Shown piece by piece: positions 7,439 through 14,451 of a DNA stretch of 16,437 nucleotides; within the stretch, counting starts at the first letter, position 1, and every line of letters begins with the position of its first letter. The notes beneath the pieces are model-generated. The model did no database searches. It saw only the letters and a list, made by a program, of their open reading frames with translations, and was not told the origin of the DNA. The translations under genes and the position numbers were made by a program. The stretch lies in the NCBI GenBank assembly GCA_050251575.1, contig JBFWMP010000050.1:1-16437 (forward strand). The letters are read 5' to 3'. The DNA is from X23 sp050251575 (lineage in GTDB: Bacteria; Bacillota; Clostridia; SK-Y3).

Positions 7439-7494
7439 AAGTGGGGAGTGGGGAGTGAGGAGTAGAGATATTCCTTGATTCACACTCCTTTTTT
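7439..7494 (+). terminator. GTGGGGAGT repeat copy, possibly acting as the eno terminator
   Basis: The left arm 7439-7463 is two AGTGGGG-type units plus AGTGAGGAGT. GGAGTG (7452-7457) can pair with CACTCC (7483-7488), directly followed by TTTTTT (7489-7494). The short stem and large loop make it a weak rho-independent terminator at best. The repeat identity is clearer than the terminator function. Confidence 0.4.
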
Positions 7495-7507
7495 ATCTTG
7501 TGATTAG

Positions 7508-7543
7508 CATTGCGGAACGGTTACGAACCGTTGGAAACCAATG
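7508..7543. other. Hairpin in the eno-secG gap
   Basis: AACGGTT (7516-7522) and AACCGTT (7526-7532) form a 7-bp stem with a 3-base loop. An outer CATTG (7508-7512) and CAATG (7539-7543) can pair across an internal loop. No T-run follows. Function unknown. Confidence 0.4.
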
Positions 7544-7557
7544 GAAAAGCTGCCTTT

Positions 7558-7642
7558 TGTCATTCTGAATGAAACGAAGTGTAATGAAGAATCTTTAAAA
7601 ACTAGTTAAATACTAAGATTCTTCGCTGCGCTCAGAATGACA
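7558..7642. repeat. TCATTCTGA / TCAGAATGA imperfect palindromic repeat
   Basis: The left arm 7558-7595 and right arm 7615-7642 are inverted: TGTCATTCTGA (7558-7568) matches TCAGAATGACA (7632-7642) exactly, and GAAGAATCTT (7586-7595) matches AAGATTCTTC (7615-7624). The middle of the left arm is 10 bases longer and diverged. The TCATTCTGAGCGAAGCGAAGAATCT-type palindrome is a common dispersed intergenic repeat in many bacteria. It lies in the 347-base gene-free gap between eno and secG, which contains nothing else coding. Confidence 0.75.
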
Positions 7643-7714
7643 TTTTTGGCTGTTTTTAATGATATTTTGATATTTCCGTGGACTGTGAATCGTGAACTAA
7701 TTTTAAAATATATA

Positions 7715-7743
7715 TTGTACAAGCAATGTTATTGTGTTAAAAT
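7715..7743 (+). promoter_or_regulatory. Probable secG promoter
   Basis: TTGTAC (7715-7720) and TAAAAT (7738-7743) are separated by 17 bases, giving a start near 7750 and a short leader of about 24 nt before secG. The -35 match is only partial. Confidence 0.45.
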
Positions 7744-7773
7744 GAATATGTTAATGATTCAGGAGGTGGAAGA

Positions 7774-8004
7774 ATGGTTATAGTTATAACAATTATACAT
7801 ATTATTGTTGCTGTTGCTTTGATTGCAATTGTTTTACTGCAGTCAGGAAAAAGCGCAGGTTTATCCGGTTCTATTGCAGGTGGTGCAGAGACTTTCTTTG
7901 GTAAGAATAAAGGCAGGACAATAGATTCAATGCTAAGTAAATGGACATCAATAGCAGCCATTGTATTTCTTGTAACGTCTTTGCTTTTGGCACTTTTAAA
8001 ATAA
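7774..8004 (+). CDS. secG: Preprotein translocase subunit SecG
   Basis: A 76-residue membrane protein with two hydrophobic segments (about residues 2-22 and 53-75) flanking a cytosolic loop. The loop motif LLQSGKSAGLSGSIAGGAE (21-39) and TFFGKNKGRTID are the SecG signature. SecG joins SecY and SecE in the SecYEG channel and helps the SecA-driven export cycle. The strong ribosome binding site AGGAGGTGG (7761-7769) sits five bases before ATG. The secG-then-rnr order is common in Firmicutes. It has its own promoter and a strong terminator, so it is probably monocistronic here. Confidence 0.96.
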   Translation: MVIVITIIHIIVAVALIAIVLLQSGKSAGLSGSIAGGAETFFGKNKGRTIDSMLSKWTSIAAIVFLVTSLLLALLK

Positions 8005-8013
8005 ATGTTAGTA

Positions 8014-8047
8014 AAAAGCATCCTAATATTAGGATGCTTTTATTTTT
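8014..8047 (+). terminator. Rho-independent terminator of secG
   Basis: A perfect palindrome at 8015-8040 (centre AATATT, core AGCATCC/GGATGCT) is followed by TATTTTT. It starts ten bases after the secG stop. Confidence 0.9.
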
Positions 8048-8213
8048 CAAGTAAATGGCTTATGAAGAATCTTATGCAAGCAAATTTGTTCTAAGGATAT
8101 AATTGTCTGAATTTGTGATTCGTGGATTTTAATATTATGATAATAATAGTTTGTTAACAACTGATAATGGGTAGAATAATACTAGATAGTAGTAAGAAAA
8201 TTGCTAAACAAAA

Positions 8214-8245
8214 AGCTTGGAGCTCTTAACTCCGAGCTCTAAGCT
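8214..8245. repeat. AGCTT...AAGCT hairpin upstream of rnr
   Basis: AGCTTGGAGCT (8214-8224) pairs with AGCTCTAAGCT (8235-8245): 11 bp with one G-T wobble and a 10-base loop. It ends 23 bases before the rnr start codon, so it is within the rnr leader or a spacer repeat. The remaining gap (8048-8213) is AT-rich with no gene and no clear promoter. Confidence 0.55.
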
Positions 8246-8268
8246 AAAAGAACAGGACGTGATTTGAT

Positions 8269-10524
8269 ATGACACAAAAAGAAAAAATATTGGGATTTAT
8301 GAGAGAGGATGCTTATAAGCCTCTTTTACTTGAAGAGTTAGTAACAGTTTTAAGTGTGCCGAAAGAGGAAACAGGTACTTTTATTAGTATTATGGATGAG
8401 CTTGAAGCAGAAGGTTTCATTATCAAGACCAAGAAGCACAGGTATGGGGCGACTGAACGAATGGGTCTGATTGTTGGACGTTTTCAAGGAAATGAGAGGG
8501 GTTTTGGATTCGTTATACCCGATGACAATACAATAAGGGATGTATTTATTCCTTTAGAAGAAGCTAACGGTGCAATGAATAATGATAGGGTCATTGCTAG
8601 ATATACTCGTGCTATCATTGAGGGGAAAAGAGCAGAAGGCGAAGTTATCCGTATCTTGAAAAGAGCCAATGAAACGATAGTGGGCACTTTTGAAAACAGC
8701 AAGCATTTTGGGTTTGTTGTAGCGGATGATAAAAAGATATCCAAAGATGTCTTTGTGCCAAAAGACGAATTCAATGGTGCAAAAGCAGGAGATAAGGTCA
8801 TCATAAAGATTACACGTTGGCCTGAGGCGAGAAGGAATCCTGAGGGGGAAGTCATTGAGGTATTAGGAAACAAAGATGATCCGGGTACAGATATATTGTC
8901 TATTATCAAGCAGTTTAACTTAAGTGAGGATTTTCCTGATGAGGTAATCCGGCAGACAGACAATGTTTCAGATATGGTTAAAGAATCTGAGATTGAAAAG
9001 CGTAAAGATTTAAGGCATCTAAAGATTGTCACTATAGATGGAGAAGATGCAAAAGACCTAGATGATGCTGTTTCAGTAGAGAAATTAAGCAGTGGCAACT
9101 ATAAGCTAGGCGTGCATATTGCAGATGTAAGCCACTATGTAACAGAAAGCAGTCCGTTAGATAAAGAAGCTTTTAAAAGAGCTACGAGTGTATATTTGGT
9201 AGACAGGGTTATTCCGATGCTCCCTAAAAAGCTGTCTAATGGGATATGCAGTCTGAATCCTCAAATAGAGCGTCTTACACTTTCGGTATTTATGGAAATA
9301 GATAAGAGTGGAAAAGTAGTGAGTTATGAAATATTCGACAGCGTAATTAAAACTACAGAGAGAATGACGTATTCCAATGTGACGAAGATACTTGAAGATG
9401 AAGATGCTGAGCTTCTGGAAAGATATAAGAACCTGATTGATGACTTTAAAATGATGAAAGAGTTGGCATTAATTTTAAGGCAAAAAAGAACTGAAAGAGG
9501 AAGTATTGATTTCGATTTTCCGGAAGCAAAAATTATTCTGGATGAGAAGGGAAAACCGATCGAGATAAAGAAATATGAAATAACTATTTCAAATAAGATT
9601 ATTGAGGAATTTATGCTGATATGTAACGAGACGGTTGCGGAGCATATGTTTTGGGCAAATCATCCCTTTGTATATAGGGTACATGAGGAACCGGATCCGG
9701 AGAAGATAGAGAAGTTTAATTTATTGTTATACAATTTGGGATACCATTTAAAAGGTATTGCGAAGCTTCACCCTAAGTCACTGCAGCAGCTGTTAAGCAA
9801 GATAAAAGGGAAGAAGGAAGAAAGAATCATTAGTACTGTGATGCTGCGCTCACTTATGAAAGCAAAATATTCCCATGAAAATCTAGGGCATTTTGGACTT
9901 GCGGCAAAGTATTACTGTCACTTTACGTCTCCTATTCGAAGGTATCCTGACCTTGTTATTCATAGGATTATCAAGGAAAGTATAAAAAATGGAATTAAAG
10001 TGAATCGTGAAGAATACTTTAAGACATTTGTGCAGGAAGCAGCGAAGCAGTCTTCTGAGAGAGAGGTTGCGGCTCAGGAAGCGGAAAGAGAAACAGAAGA
10101 TTTGAAGAAAGCTGAGTATATGAAGGATAAGGTTGGCGAGGAATTTGAAGGTGTGATATCAAGTGTAACTTCATTCGGTATGTTTATTGAGCTTGATAAT
10201 ACAATAGAAGGACTTGTACGCATCAGCAGCCTGGAAGATGATTACTATATCTATGATGATAAGCATTACAGCTTGATTGGGGAGAATAAGAAAAAGGTCT
10301 ATAAGATTGGTGATATTGTAAAGGTGAAGTTAGTACGGGCTGATGTATCGACCAGGCAGATTGATTTTGTCCTTGTAGAACATGAAGCTGCTGCTGCTGA
10401 CAATGATAATCAAGTAGTCAAAACAGAAAAGATTATTGAAAAAAGAAAACCGGAAAAAGCAAGGCTTCAAAGATCTAATAAGATAAAAGATAAGGCGAAA
10501 GCTCAAAAGAGAAAACGTAAGTAG
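8269..10524 (+). CDS. rnr: Ribonuclease R (3'-5' exoribonuclease)
   Basis: RNase R degrades structured RNA from the 3' end and, with tmRNA, faulty mRNAs. The 751-residue protein has the full order: an N-terminal winged-helix-like segment (about 1-65), two cold-shock/OB domains (about 66-130 and 137-200), the RNB catalytic domain (about 248-575), an S1 domain (about 622-704) and a lysine/arginine-rich tail (723-751). Active-site acids lie in TIDGEDAKDLDDAV: Asp257, Asp263, Asp265 and Asp266. HFTSPIRRYPDL (551-562) is the second signature. The ribosome binding site is weak (AGGACGTGA at 8254-8262). The basic tail, thought to bind structured RNA, separates it from RNase II. Its usual downstream partner smpB is absent from this window. 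Confidence 0.97.
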   Translation: MTQKEKILGFMREDAYKPLLLEELVTVLSVPKEETGTFISIMDELEAEGFIIKTKKHRYGATERMGLIVGRFQGNERGFGFVIPDDNTIRDVFIPLEEANGAMNNDRVIARYTRAIIEGKRAEGEVIRILKRANETIVGTFENSKHFGFVVADDKKISKDVFVPKDEFNGAKAGDKVIIKITRWPEARRNPEGEVIEVLGNKDDPGTDILSIIKQFNLSEDFPDEVIRQTDNVSDMVKESEIEKRKDLRHLKIVTIDGEDAKDLDDAVSVEKLSSGNYKLGVHIADVSHYVTESSPLDKEAFKRATSVYLVDRVIPMLPKKLSNGICSLNPQIERLTLSVFMEIDKSGKVVSYEIFDSVIKTTERMTYSNVTKILEDEDAELLERYKNLIDDFKMMKELALILRQKRTERGSIDFDFPEAKIILDEKGKPIEIKKYEITISNKIIEEFMLICNETVAEHMFWANHPFVYRVHEEPDPEKIEKFNLLLYNLGYHLKGIAKLHPKSLQQLLSKIKGKKEERIISTVMLRSLMKAKYSHENLGHFGLAAKYYCHFTSPIRRYPDLVIHRIIKESIKNGIKVNREEYFKTFVQEAAKQSSEREVAAQEAERETEDLKKAEYMKDKVGEEFEGVISSVTSFGMFIELDNTIEGLVRISSLEDDYYIYDDKHYSLIGENKKKVYKIGDIVKVKLVRADVSTRQIDFVLVEHEAAAADNDNQVVKTEKIIEKRKPEKARLQRSNKIKDKAKAQKRKRK

Positions 10525-10527
10525 TAA

Positions 10528-10560
10528 TTAGGTGACAGGGGACGGTTCTCTGTCACCTAA
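10528..10560. repeat. GGTGACAGGGGACGG hairpin repeat between convergent genes
   Basis: TTAGGTGACAG (10528-10538) and CTGTCACCTAA (10550-10560) form an exact 11-bp stem with an 11-base loop (GGGACGGTTCT). This type of palindrome is a familiar dispersed repeat in clostridial genomes. It begins four bases after the rnr stop. On the minus strand its sequence supplies the last residues (L-R) and TGA stop of the methyltransferase. With no T-run on either side, a bidirectional terminator role is only possible. Confidence 0.8.
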
Positions 10561-11413
10561 GCTTTTGTTGTTTTTCCAATATACAGACTACCATTTTTAC
10601 AAACCCTTCTTTAAATACAGGCAGTTGACTCAAAGACTTAAAGCATTCTCGTAAAGGGATTTCATTATAATAAAATATGCTATAATCTGTATGAATTAAT
10701 AGTTTCTTGAACCGTTTAATGGTCATCCTGTTAATATAAGAGAAATATTCTGCATCATTTTCATCTTCTGATATCCTGAAGTTGATTCTCTGCTTGCCAT
10801 CATGAAATTCTTTCACTAAATCTTTGTACACTTGAATGAGTGTCTTTTCATCAAAAAACAAATGTACCCAAGGTATTCCGATAGCATCACTTAAATGAGC
10901 TCCAAATGGATGAAAATAGGGTGGAAAATTAATGTAAAGTTTGCCACTGGGTTTTAACACGCGATGACATTCATTTAAAACTTTTAATGGTTCATTTACA
11001 TGTTCCATTGCATCATTCATAATAATTGAGTCGAAGTAATTACCTTCAAATTGAAGGTTTGCTGCATTTCCTAGTACAAACTCAAATTGATTGGACAGTC
11101 CTTTTTTATTTGCCAAATCATTGGATTCTTTTAAATACCGTTCAACGATATCAAGTCCGTAAACCTTTTTAGCACCTAAAGAAGCATAATATAATGTCTT
11201 TCCTCCTGCACCGCATCCAATATCCAGGACAACTTTATCTTTAAAAATATCCTCTTTTGTAACCTTATCTAAATAAAAGCGAACAGTTTCTTCACCTTTT
11301 TCAAACTGCCATTGAGCATAGGTCTTTTTTCCTTCATTCTCTAAATTAAAAGGATGTACCGGTATAGGAAAACACTTATTTACAGATTTGCATACTGAAT
11401 ATTTAAATGGCAT
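10553..11413 (-). CDS. Class I SAM-dependent methyltransferase, substrate unknown
   Basis: A 286-residue protein with a Rossmann-type SAM-binding core. Motif I is VVLDIGCGAGGKT (61-73), the acidic end of strand beta2 is GLDIVE (86-91), motif IV is FDSIIMNDAMEHVNEP (127-142), and the LKPSGKLYINFPP post-core strand is at 153-165. The 166-187 segment (FHPFGAHLSDAIGIPWVHLFF) and a C-terminal part with several aromatic residues are not recognisable as a known substrate domain. The ATG at 11413 follows AGGGGGCG on the minus strand. The final codons come from the repeat at 10528-10560. It stands alone, convergent with rnr and divergent from the TagA-like gene, so context gives little help. Relatives of this fold act on small molecules, lipids and sugars as well as macromolecules; I cannot choose. 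Confidence 0.85.
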   Translation of the reverse strand: MPFKYSVCKSVNKCFPIPVHPFNLENEGKKTYAQWQFEKGEETVRFYLDKVTKEDIFKDKVVLDIGCGAGGKTLYYASLGAKKVYGLDIVERYLKESNDLANKKGLSNQFEFVLGNAANLQFEGNYFDSIIMNDAMEHVNEPLKVLNECHRVLKPSGKLYINFPPYFHPFGAHLSDAIGIPWVHLFFDEKTLIQVYKDLVKEFHDGKQRINFRISEDENDAEYFSYINRMTIKRFKKLLIHTDYSIFYYNEIPLRECFKSLSQLPVFKEGFVKMVVCILEKQQKLR

Positions 11414-11467
11414 TTATATTTTTCGCCCCCTACGCTTTGTTATTATCTCTTTAATATTCTTTACTGA

Positions 11468-11495
11468 ACGATAAAAAATATTAGAATAGTATCAA
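11468..11495 (-). promoter_or_regulatory. Possible promoter of the methyltransferase gene
   Basis: On the minus strand TTGATA (complement of 11490-11495) and TATCGT (complement of 11468-11473) are 16 bases apart. The leader would be about 50 nt. Matches are partial. I found no convincing promoter for the divergent TagA-like gene in the same 223-base gap. Confidence 0.3.
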
Positions 11496-11636
11496 TTGTT
11501 TTTGTTATTCTACATACAACACCATCAATAATGGATGAATACTTTTGAGGCATTATCTATTTAAAATTTCTTTCAACTTACGGAATTCTATGATAATATA
11601 TTTACAGTATATAAGTGGCAAAAAGAAGGTGAATTC

Positions 11637-12371
11637 ATGAAAGATATAATAGATATTCTTGGAGTACATATAGATTGTATTACTTTGAATCAAGCGGAGA
11701 AGGAAGTGTGGAGTTTTTTTCAAGAGGACAAGCTGCATATGGTTTTCACACCTAATTCAGAAATGATTATGACGGCGATGAGTGATGCAAAGCTGCAGAT
11801 GGTATTGAATGCAGGAGACTTGAGGACTGCCGATGGAATCGGTGTTGTCTATGCGTCTAAGATATTGGGTAAGCCTCTTGGGGAAAGGGTAGCAGGATTT
11901 GATCTTGCTAAAAGGATTGTAGAAAAGCTGCCTGATACCGGGCATTCTCTATATCTGTTAGGAGGTGCGCCGGGAGTTGCGGAGGCGGCTAAAGAAAACA
12001 TGGAAAAGAAGTATCCTGGTATTAATATAGCAGGTACTCATGATGGTTATTTTAATGAGCAAGAAGAACAGAGGGTCATCAATGAAATTAATGCAGTTAA
12101 GCCGGATATTATCTTTGTTTGTCTTGGGATGTCAAAGCAGGAGAAATGGATTTTTGATCATCGTGATGACTTAGATGCAAAACTTTGCATGGGTATCGGG
12201 GGAAGTTTAGACGTATTTGCAGGAAAAGCTCAAAGAGCACCGGATGTTTTCATAAGGCTTGGATTAGAGTGGTTTTACCGGTTAATAAAAGAACCGTGGA
12301 GATATAAGCGGATGCTGGCCTTGCCGAAGTTTGCAGTTACAGTCATATTAAGAGGCAAAAGGCAGAAGTGA
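11637..12371 (+). CDS. WecG/TagA/CpsF family glycosyltransferase (GT26)
   Basis: A 244-residue GT26 enzyme. TagA transfers ManNAc from UDP-ManNAc to undecaprenyl-PP-GlcNAc, the committed step of wall teichoic acid linkage; WecG homologues use ManNAcA, and other members build capsule or exopolysaccharide. Motifs: FTPNSEMI (37-44), TADGIGVVY (64-72) with the probable catalytic Asp66, LYLLGGAPGV (105-114), VCLGMSKQEKW (161-171), GIGGSLDVFAG (186-196), RAP (200-202) and the C-terminal GLEWFYRLIKEPWRYKR (209-225) implicated in membrane association. ATG follows AGAAGGTGA (11624-11632). thyA starts 18 bases after its stop, so it probably heads that operon. No other teichoic acid gene is nearby, so the exact acceptor is unassigned. 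Confidence 0.93.
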   Translation: MKDIIDILGVHIDCITLNQAEKEVWSFFQEDKLHMVFTPNSEMIMTAMSDAKLQMVLNAGDLRTADGIGVVYASKILGKPLGERVAGFDLAKRIVEKLPDTGHSLYLLGGAPGVAEAAKENMEKKYPGINIAGTHDGYFNEQEEQRVINEINAVKPDIIFVCLGMSKQEKWIFDHRDDLDAKLCMGIGGSLDVFAGKAQRAPDVFIRLGLEWFYRLIKEPWRYKRMLALPKFAVTVILRGKRQK

Positions 12372-12389
12372 GTCGGGAGGAGTGGTGTT

Positions 12390-13220
12390 GTGAGTAAAGC
12401 GGATGATATTTTTATTGCAATGTGCGAGGATATCCTTAAAGATGGAGTTTCTTCTGAAGGTGAGAGTGTAAGAGCAAGATGGGAGGATGGCACTCCTGCG
12501 CATACCATTAAAAAGTTTTGTGTTGTAAACAGATATAATCTTGCACAAGAGTTCCCAATTTTTACATTAAGACCAACGAATTTGAAAGCTGCAATTGATG
12601 AGATACTTTGGATCTGGCAGAAAAAATCTAATAATGTTAAAGACCTTAGCAGTCATATATGGGATAGTTGGGCAAATGAAGATGGTTCAATAGGAAAAGC
12701 GTATGGACATCAGTTAGCTATTAAACATAAATATCGTGAAGGAGAATTTGACCAAGTTGACAGAGTGTTATATGATTTAAAACATAATCCTTATAGCAGG
12801 AGAATTATTGTAAGTATGTATAACCATCAGGATTTATATGAGATGAATTTGTACCCCTGCGCATACAGTATGACTTTTAATGTTACGGGTAACAAGCTGA
12901 ATGCTATATTAAATCAGCGGTCACAGGATATTTTGGTCGCGAATAATTGGAATGTATCTCAGTATGCAATTCTTGTGCATATGTTGGCGCAAGTGAGTCA
13001 GCTTGAGGTCGGGGAATTTGTTCATGTCATTGCAGATGCGCATATCTACGACAGGCATATTCCATTAATTACAGAGCTTATTCAAAGAAATCCATATCCC
13101 GCACCAAAACTGACAATCAATTCGGATAAAAAAGATTTTTATGATTTTACGGTCGAAGACTTTATATTAGAAGACTATCAAAGTGGTGCACAGATAAAAA
13201 ATATTCCAGTTGCTGTGTAA
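12390..13220 (+). CDS. thyA: Thymidylate synthase (folate-dependent, ThyA type)
   Basis: ThyA methylates dUMP to dTMP with methylene-tetrahydrofolate, leaving dihydrofolate. The 276-residue protein starts at GTG 12390 behind GGGAGGAGTGG (12375-12385). The nucleophile is Cys157 in NLYPCAYSM, followed by ILNQRSQDILVANNWN (173-188), where ThyA enzymes bind the dUMP phosphate and base, and DAHIYDRHI (216-224), matching the conserved HIY. The substrate arginines fall in YSRRIIVSMYN (135-145). Two positions differ from the Escherichia coli/Lactobacillus type: the cysteine is followed by Ala rather than His, and the upstream helix region is LRPTNLKAAIDEILWIWQ. The protein looks like a diverged clostridial ThyA subtype. 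It is followed within 13 bases by dihydrofolate reductase, its metabolic partner. Confidence 0.94.
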   Translation: MSKADDIFIAMCEDILKDGVSSEGESVRARWEDGTPAHTIKKFCVVNRYNLAQEFPIFTLRPTNLKAAIDEILWIWQKKSNNVKDLSSHIWDSWANEDGSIGKAYGHQLAIKHKYREGEFDQVDRVLYDLKHNPYSRRIIVSMYNHQDLYEMNLYPCAYSMTFNVTGNKLNAILNQRSQDILVANNWNVSQYAILVHMLAQVSQLEVGEFVHVIADAHIYDRHIPLITELIQRNPYPAPKLTINSDKKDFYDFTVEDFILEDYQSGAQIKNIPVAV

Positions 13221-13233
13221 GAAGGAGGGAAAT

Positions 13234-13743
13234 ATGAAAGCGATTGTTGCCGTTGATTTAAATTGGGGAATTGGGTGCGGCGGAAGTTTATTAGAACTGA
13301 TTCCGGGAGATATGAAGTTTTTCAAACAGATGACGGTAGGAAAAGTCGTGGTGATGGGAAGAGAAACTTTTGAATCCTTGCCCGGAAAAGAACCATTAAA
13401 AGAAAGAATAAATATTGTACTGAGTAAAAATAAGAGTTATCACAATGATAAGGTAATCTTATGCCGCTCAATGGATGATTTGTTTAGGGAATTAGATAAG
13501 TATTCCACCGAGGATGTTTTTGTTATAGGTGGAGAGTCAATTTACACACAGCTTCTGCCGCTTTGTACAGAAGCCTATGTAACTAAAATAAAAAGAGAGT
13601 ATATCGCTGATAAATATTTTATTAACTTGGATAATGATCAAGCTTGGGAGCAAGTATCCAAAAGTGAGACTAAAAGTGAGACTAAAAGTGAAAATAATAT
13701 TCGATATAGCTTTATAAAATATATAAATACTAGATTTATTTGA
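13234..13743 (+). CDS. folA: Dihydrofolate reductase
   Basis: This enzyme reduces the dihydrofolate released by ThyA back to tetrahydrofolate with NADPH. It is 169 residues from ATG 13234, chosen because GAAGGAGGGA (13221-13230) precedes it; the frame opens at 13210 but has no signal there. Motifs: IVAVDLNWGIG (4-14), IPGDMKFFK with substrate-binding Asp26 (23-31), NADPH-binding MGRETFESLPG (41-51), RINIVLS (58-64) and VIGGESIYTQLLP (97-109). Near the C-terminus a 12-base unit (AAAAGTGAGACT) is repeated at 13660-13671 and 13672-13683, with a partial third copy. This gives a KSET-KSET-KSEN stretch (143-154) in the surface loop before the last strand. It sits between thyA and tmk in one probable operon. 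Confidence 0.95.
   Translation: MKAIVAVDLNWGIGCGGSLLELIPGDMKFFKQMTVGKVVVMGRETFESLPGKEPLKERINIVLSKNKSYHNDKVILCRSMDDLFRELDKYSTEDVFVIGGESIYTQLLPLCTEAYVTKIKREYIADKYFINLDNDQAWEQVSKSETKSETKSENNIRYSFIKYINTRFI
13660..13695 (+). repeat. 12-bp in-frame tandem repeat inside folA
   Basis: Two exact copies of AAAAGTGAGACT (13660-13671, 13672-13683) are followed by AAAAGTGAAAAT (13684-13695). Copy number changes would keep the reading frame and vary the KSET count in the loop. Confidence 0.85.
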
Positions 13744-13774
13744 TGGCTAAAAGAAAATTTTTGGGAGTATGGAT

Positions 13775-14425
13775 ATGAATAAGAAGGGGTTATATATTGT
13801 ATTTGAAGGTCCGGACGGTTCGGGTAAATCAGTCCAAGCTGAGAGAGTGATAGAGAGGCTAAATAATCAGGGCTTTGCCACGCTTCATTATCGAGAGCCG
13901 GGTGGGGAAATAGGAAAAAAAGATACTATTGGAGAAAAAATTCGCACACTTCTTCAAGATAATGATAATCATATCAATGCTATGTGTGAGTTTGCTCTTT
14001 TTACGGCGAACAGGGCTCAATTGATTGAAGAAATAAAAAAGCATACAGATGATGGAAAAAATGTAATCTGTGAAAGAAATTTCTTATCTTCTATAGTTTA
14101 TCAGGGATATGGACGTGGAATAGATCTGGAATTTATTATCAAGGTATCACAACTTTTTGTTGACAAGCTGCCGGACTTAGTTATTCTTTATCAGGTGAAT
14201 ACGCAGGAAGGAATGCAGCGGGTTGCCGACCGTGGTGAAAAGGATAGGATAGAAAATGCATCAGAAGATTTTCATCTTAGGGTATTCAGGGGATATGAGA
14301 GTTTGAAAAACATTTGCGATAGACTTAATATTCCATATATTGTTATAGAAACAACAGATAAAAATTGGCATGAATATGAAGAAAAAGCTATAAATGAAAT
14401 TTTAAAAAGGCAGCAGAGCAGATAA
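13775..14425 (+). CDS. tmk: Thymidylate kinase (dTMP kinase)
   Basis: Phosphorylates dTMP to dTDP with ATP, taking the product of ThyA. I choose ATG 13775 (216 residues) because GGGAG (13763-13767) is seven bases upstream; the earlier in-frame ATG at 13769 is only one base from that site. P-loop EGPDGSGKS is residues 11-19, REPGG 40-44, FTANRAQL 76-83, then ICERNFLSSIVYQGYGRG (98-115) and a LID region with RVADRGEKDRIEN (149-161) and FHLRVFRGY (166-174). In most family members the ERN position reads DRY or DRF, so Asn102 is slightly unusual. Arginines in the LID and a non-arginine P-loop resemble the Escherichia coli-like (type II) class. It is the last gene of the probable tagA-like/thyA/folA/tmk operon; no clear terminator follows. 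Confidence 0.94.
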   Translation: MNKKGLYIVFEGPDGSGKSVQAERVIERLNNQGFATLHYREPGGEIGKKDTIGEKIRTLLQDNDNHINAMCEFALFTANRAQLIEEIKKHTDDGKNVICERNFLSSIVYQGYGRGIDLEFIIKVSQLFVDKLPDLVILYQVNTQEGMQRVADRGEKDRIENASEDFHLRVFRGYESLKNICDRLNIPYIVIETTDKNWHEYEEKAINEILKRQQSR

Positions 14426-14451
14426 AAAAACATTTACTAATTAAAAATTAC

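Noticed and set aside
4236..7494. CRISPR array from the regularly recurring GTGGGGAGT units
   Set aside because: Units are short, variable and inverted, with no uniform spacers and no cas genes.
8151..8160. TTGTTAACAA as a Rex redox-repressor site
   Set aside because: Rex sites have the two half-sites separated by about four bases; this is a compact 10-bp palindrome in AT-rich DNA, with no supporting promoter.
8484..9098. 204-codon minus-strand open frame inside rnr
   Set aside because: A shadow of the RNase R cold-shock and RNB domains; serine-rich low-complexity translation typical of antisense frames.
10525..11636. smpB or tmRNA after rnr
   Set aside because: No SmpB-like frame and no tRNA-like acceptor structure recognised on either strand.
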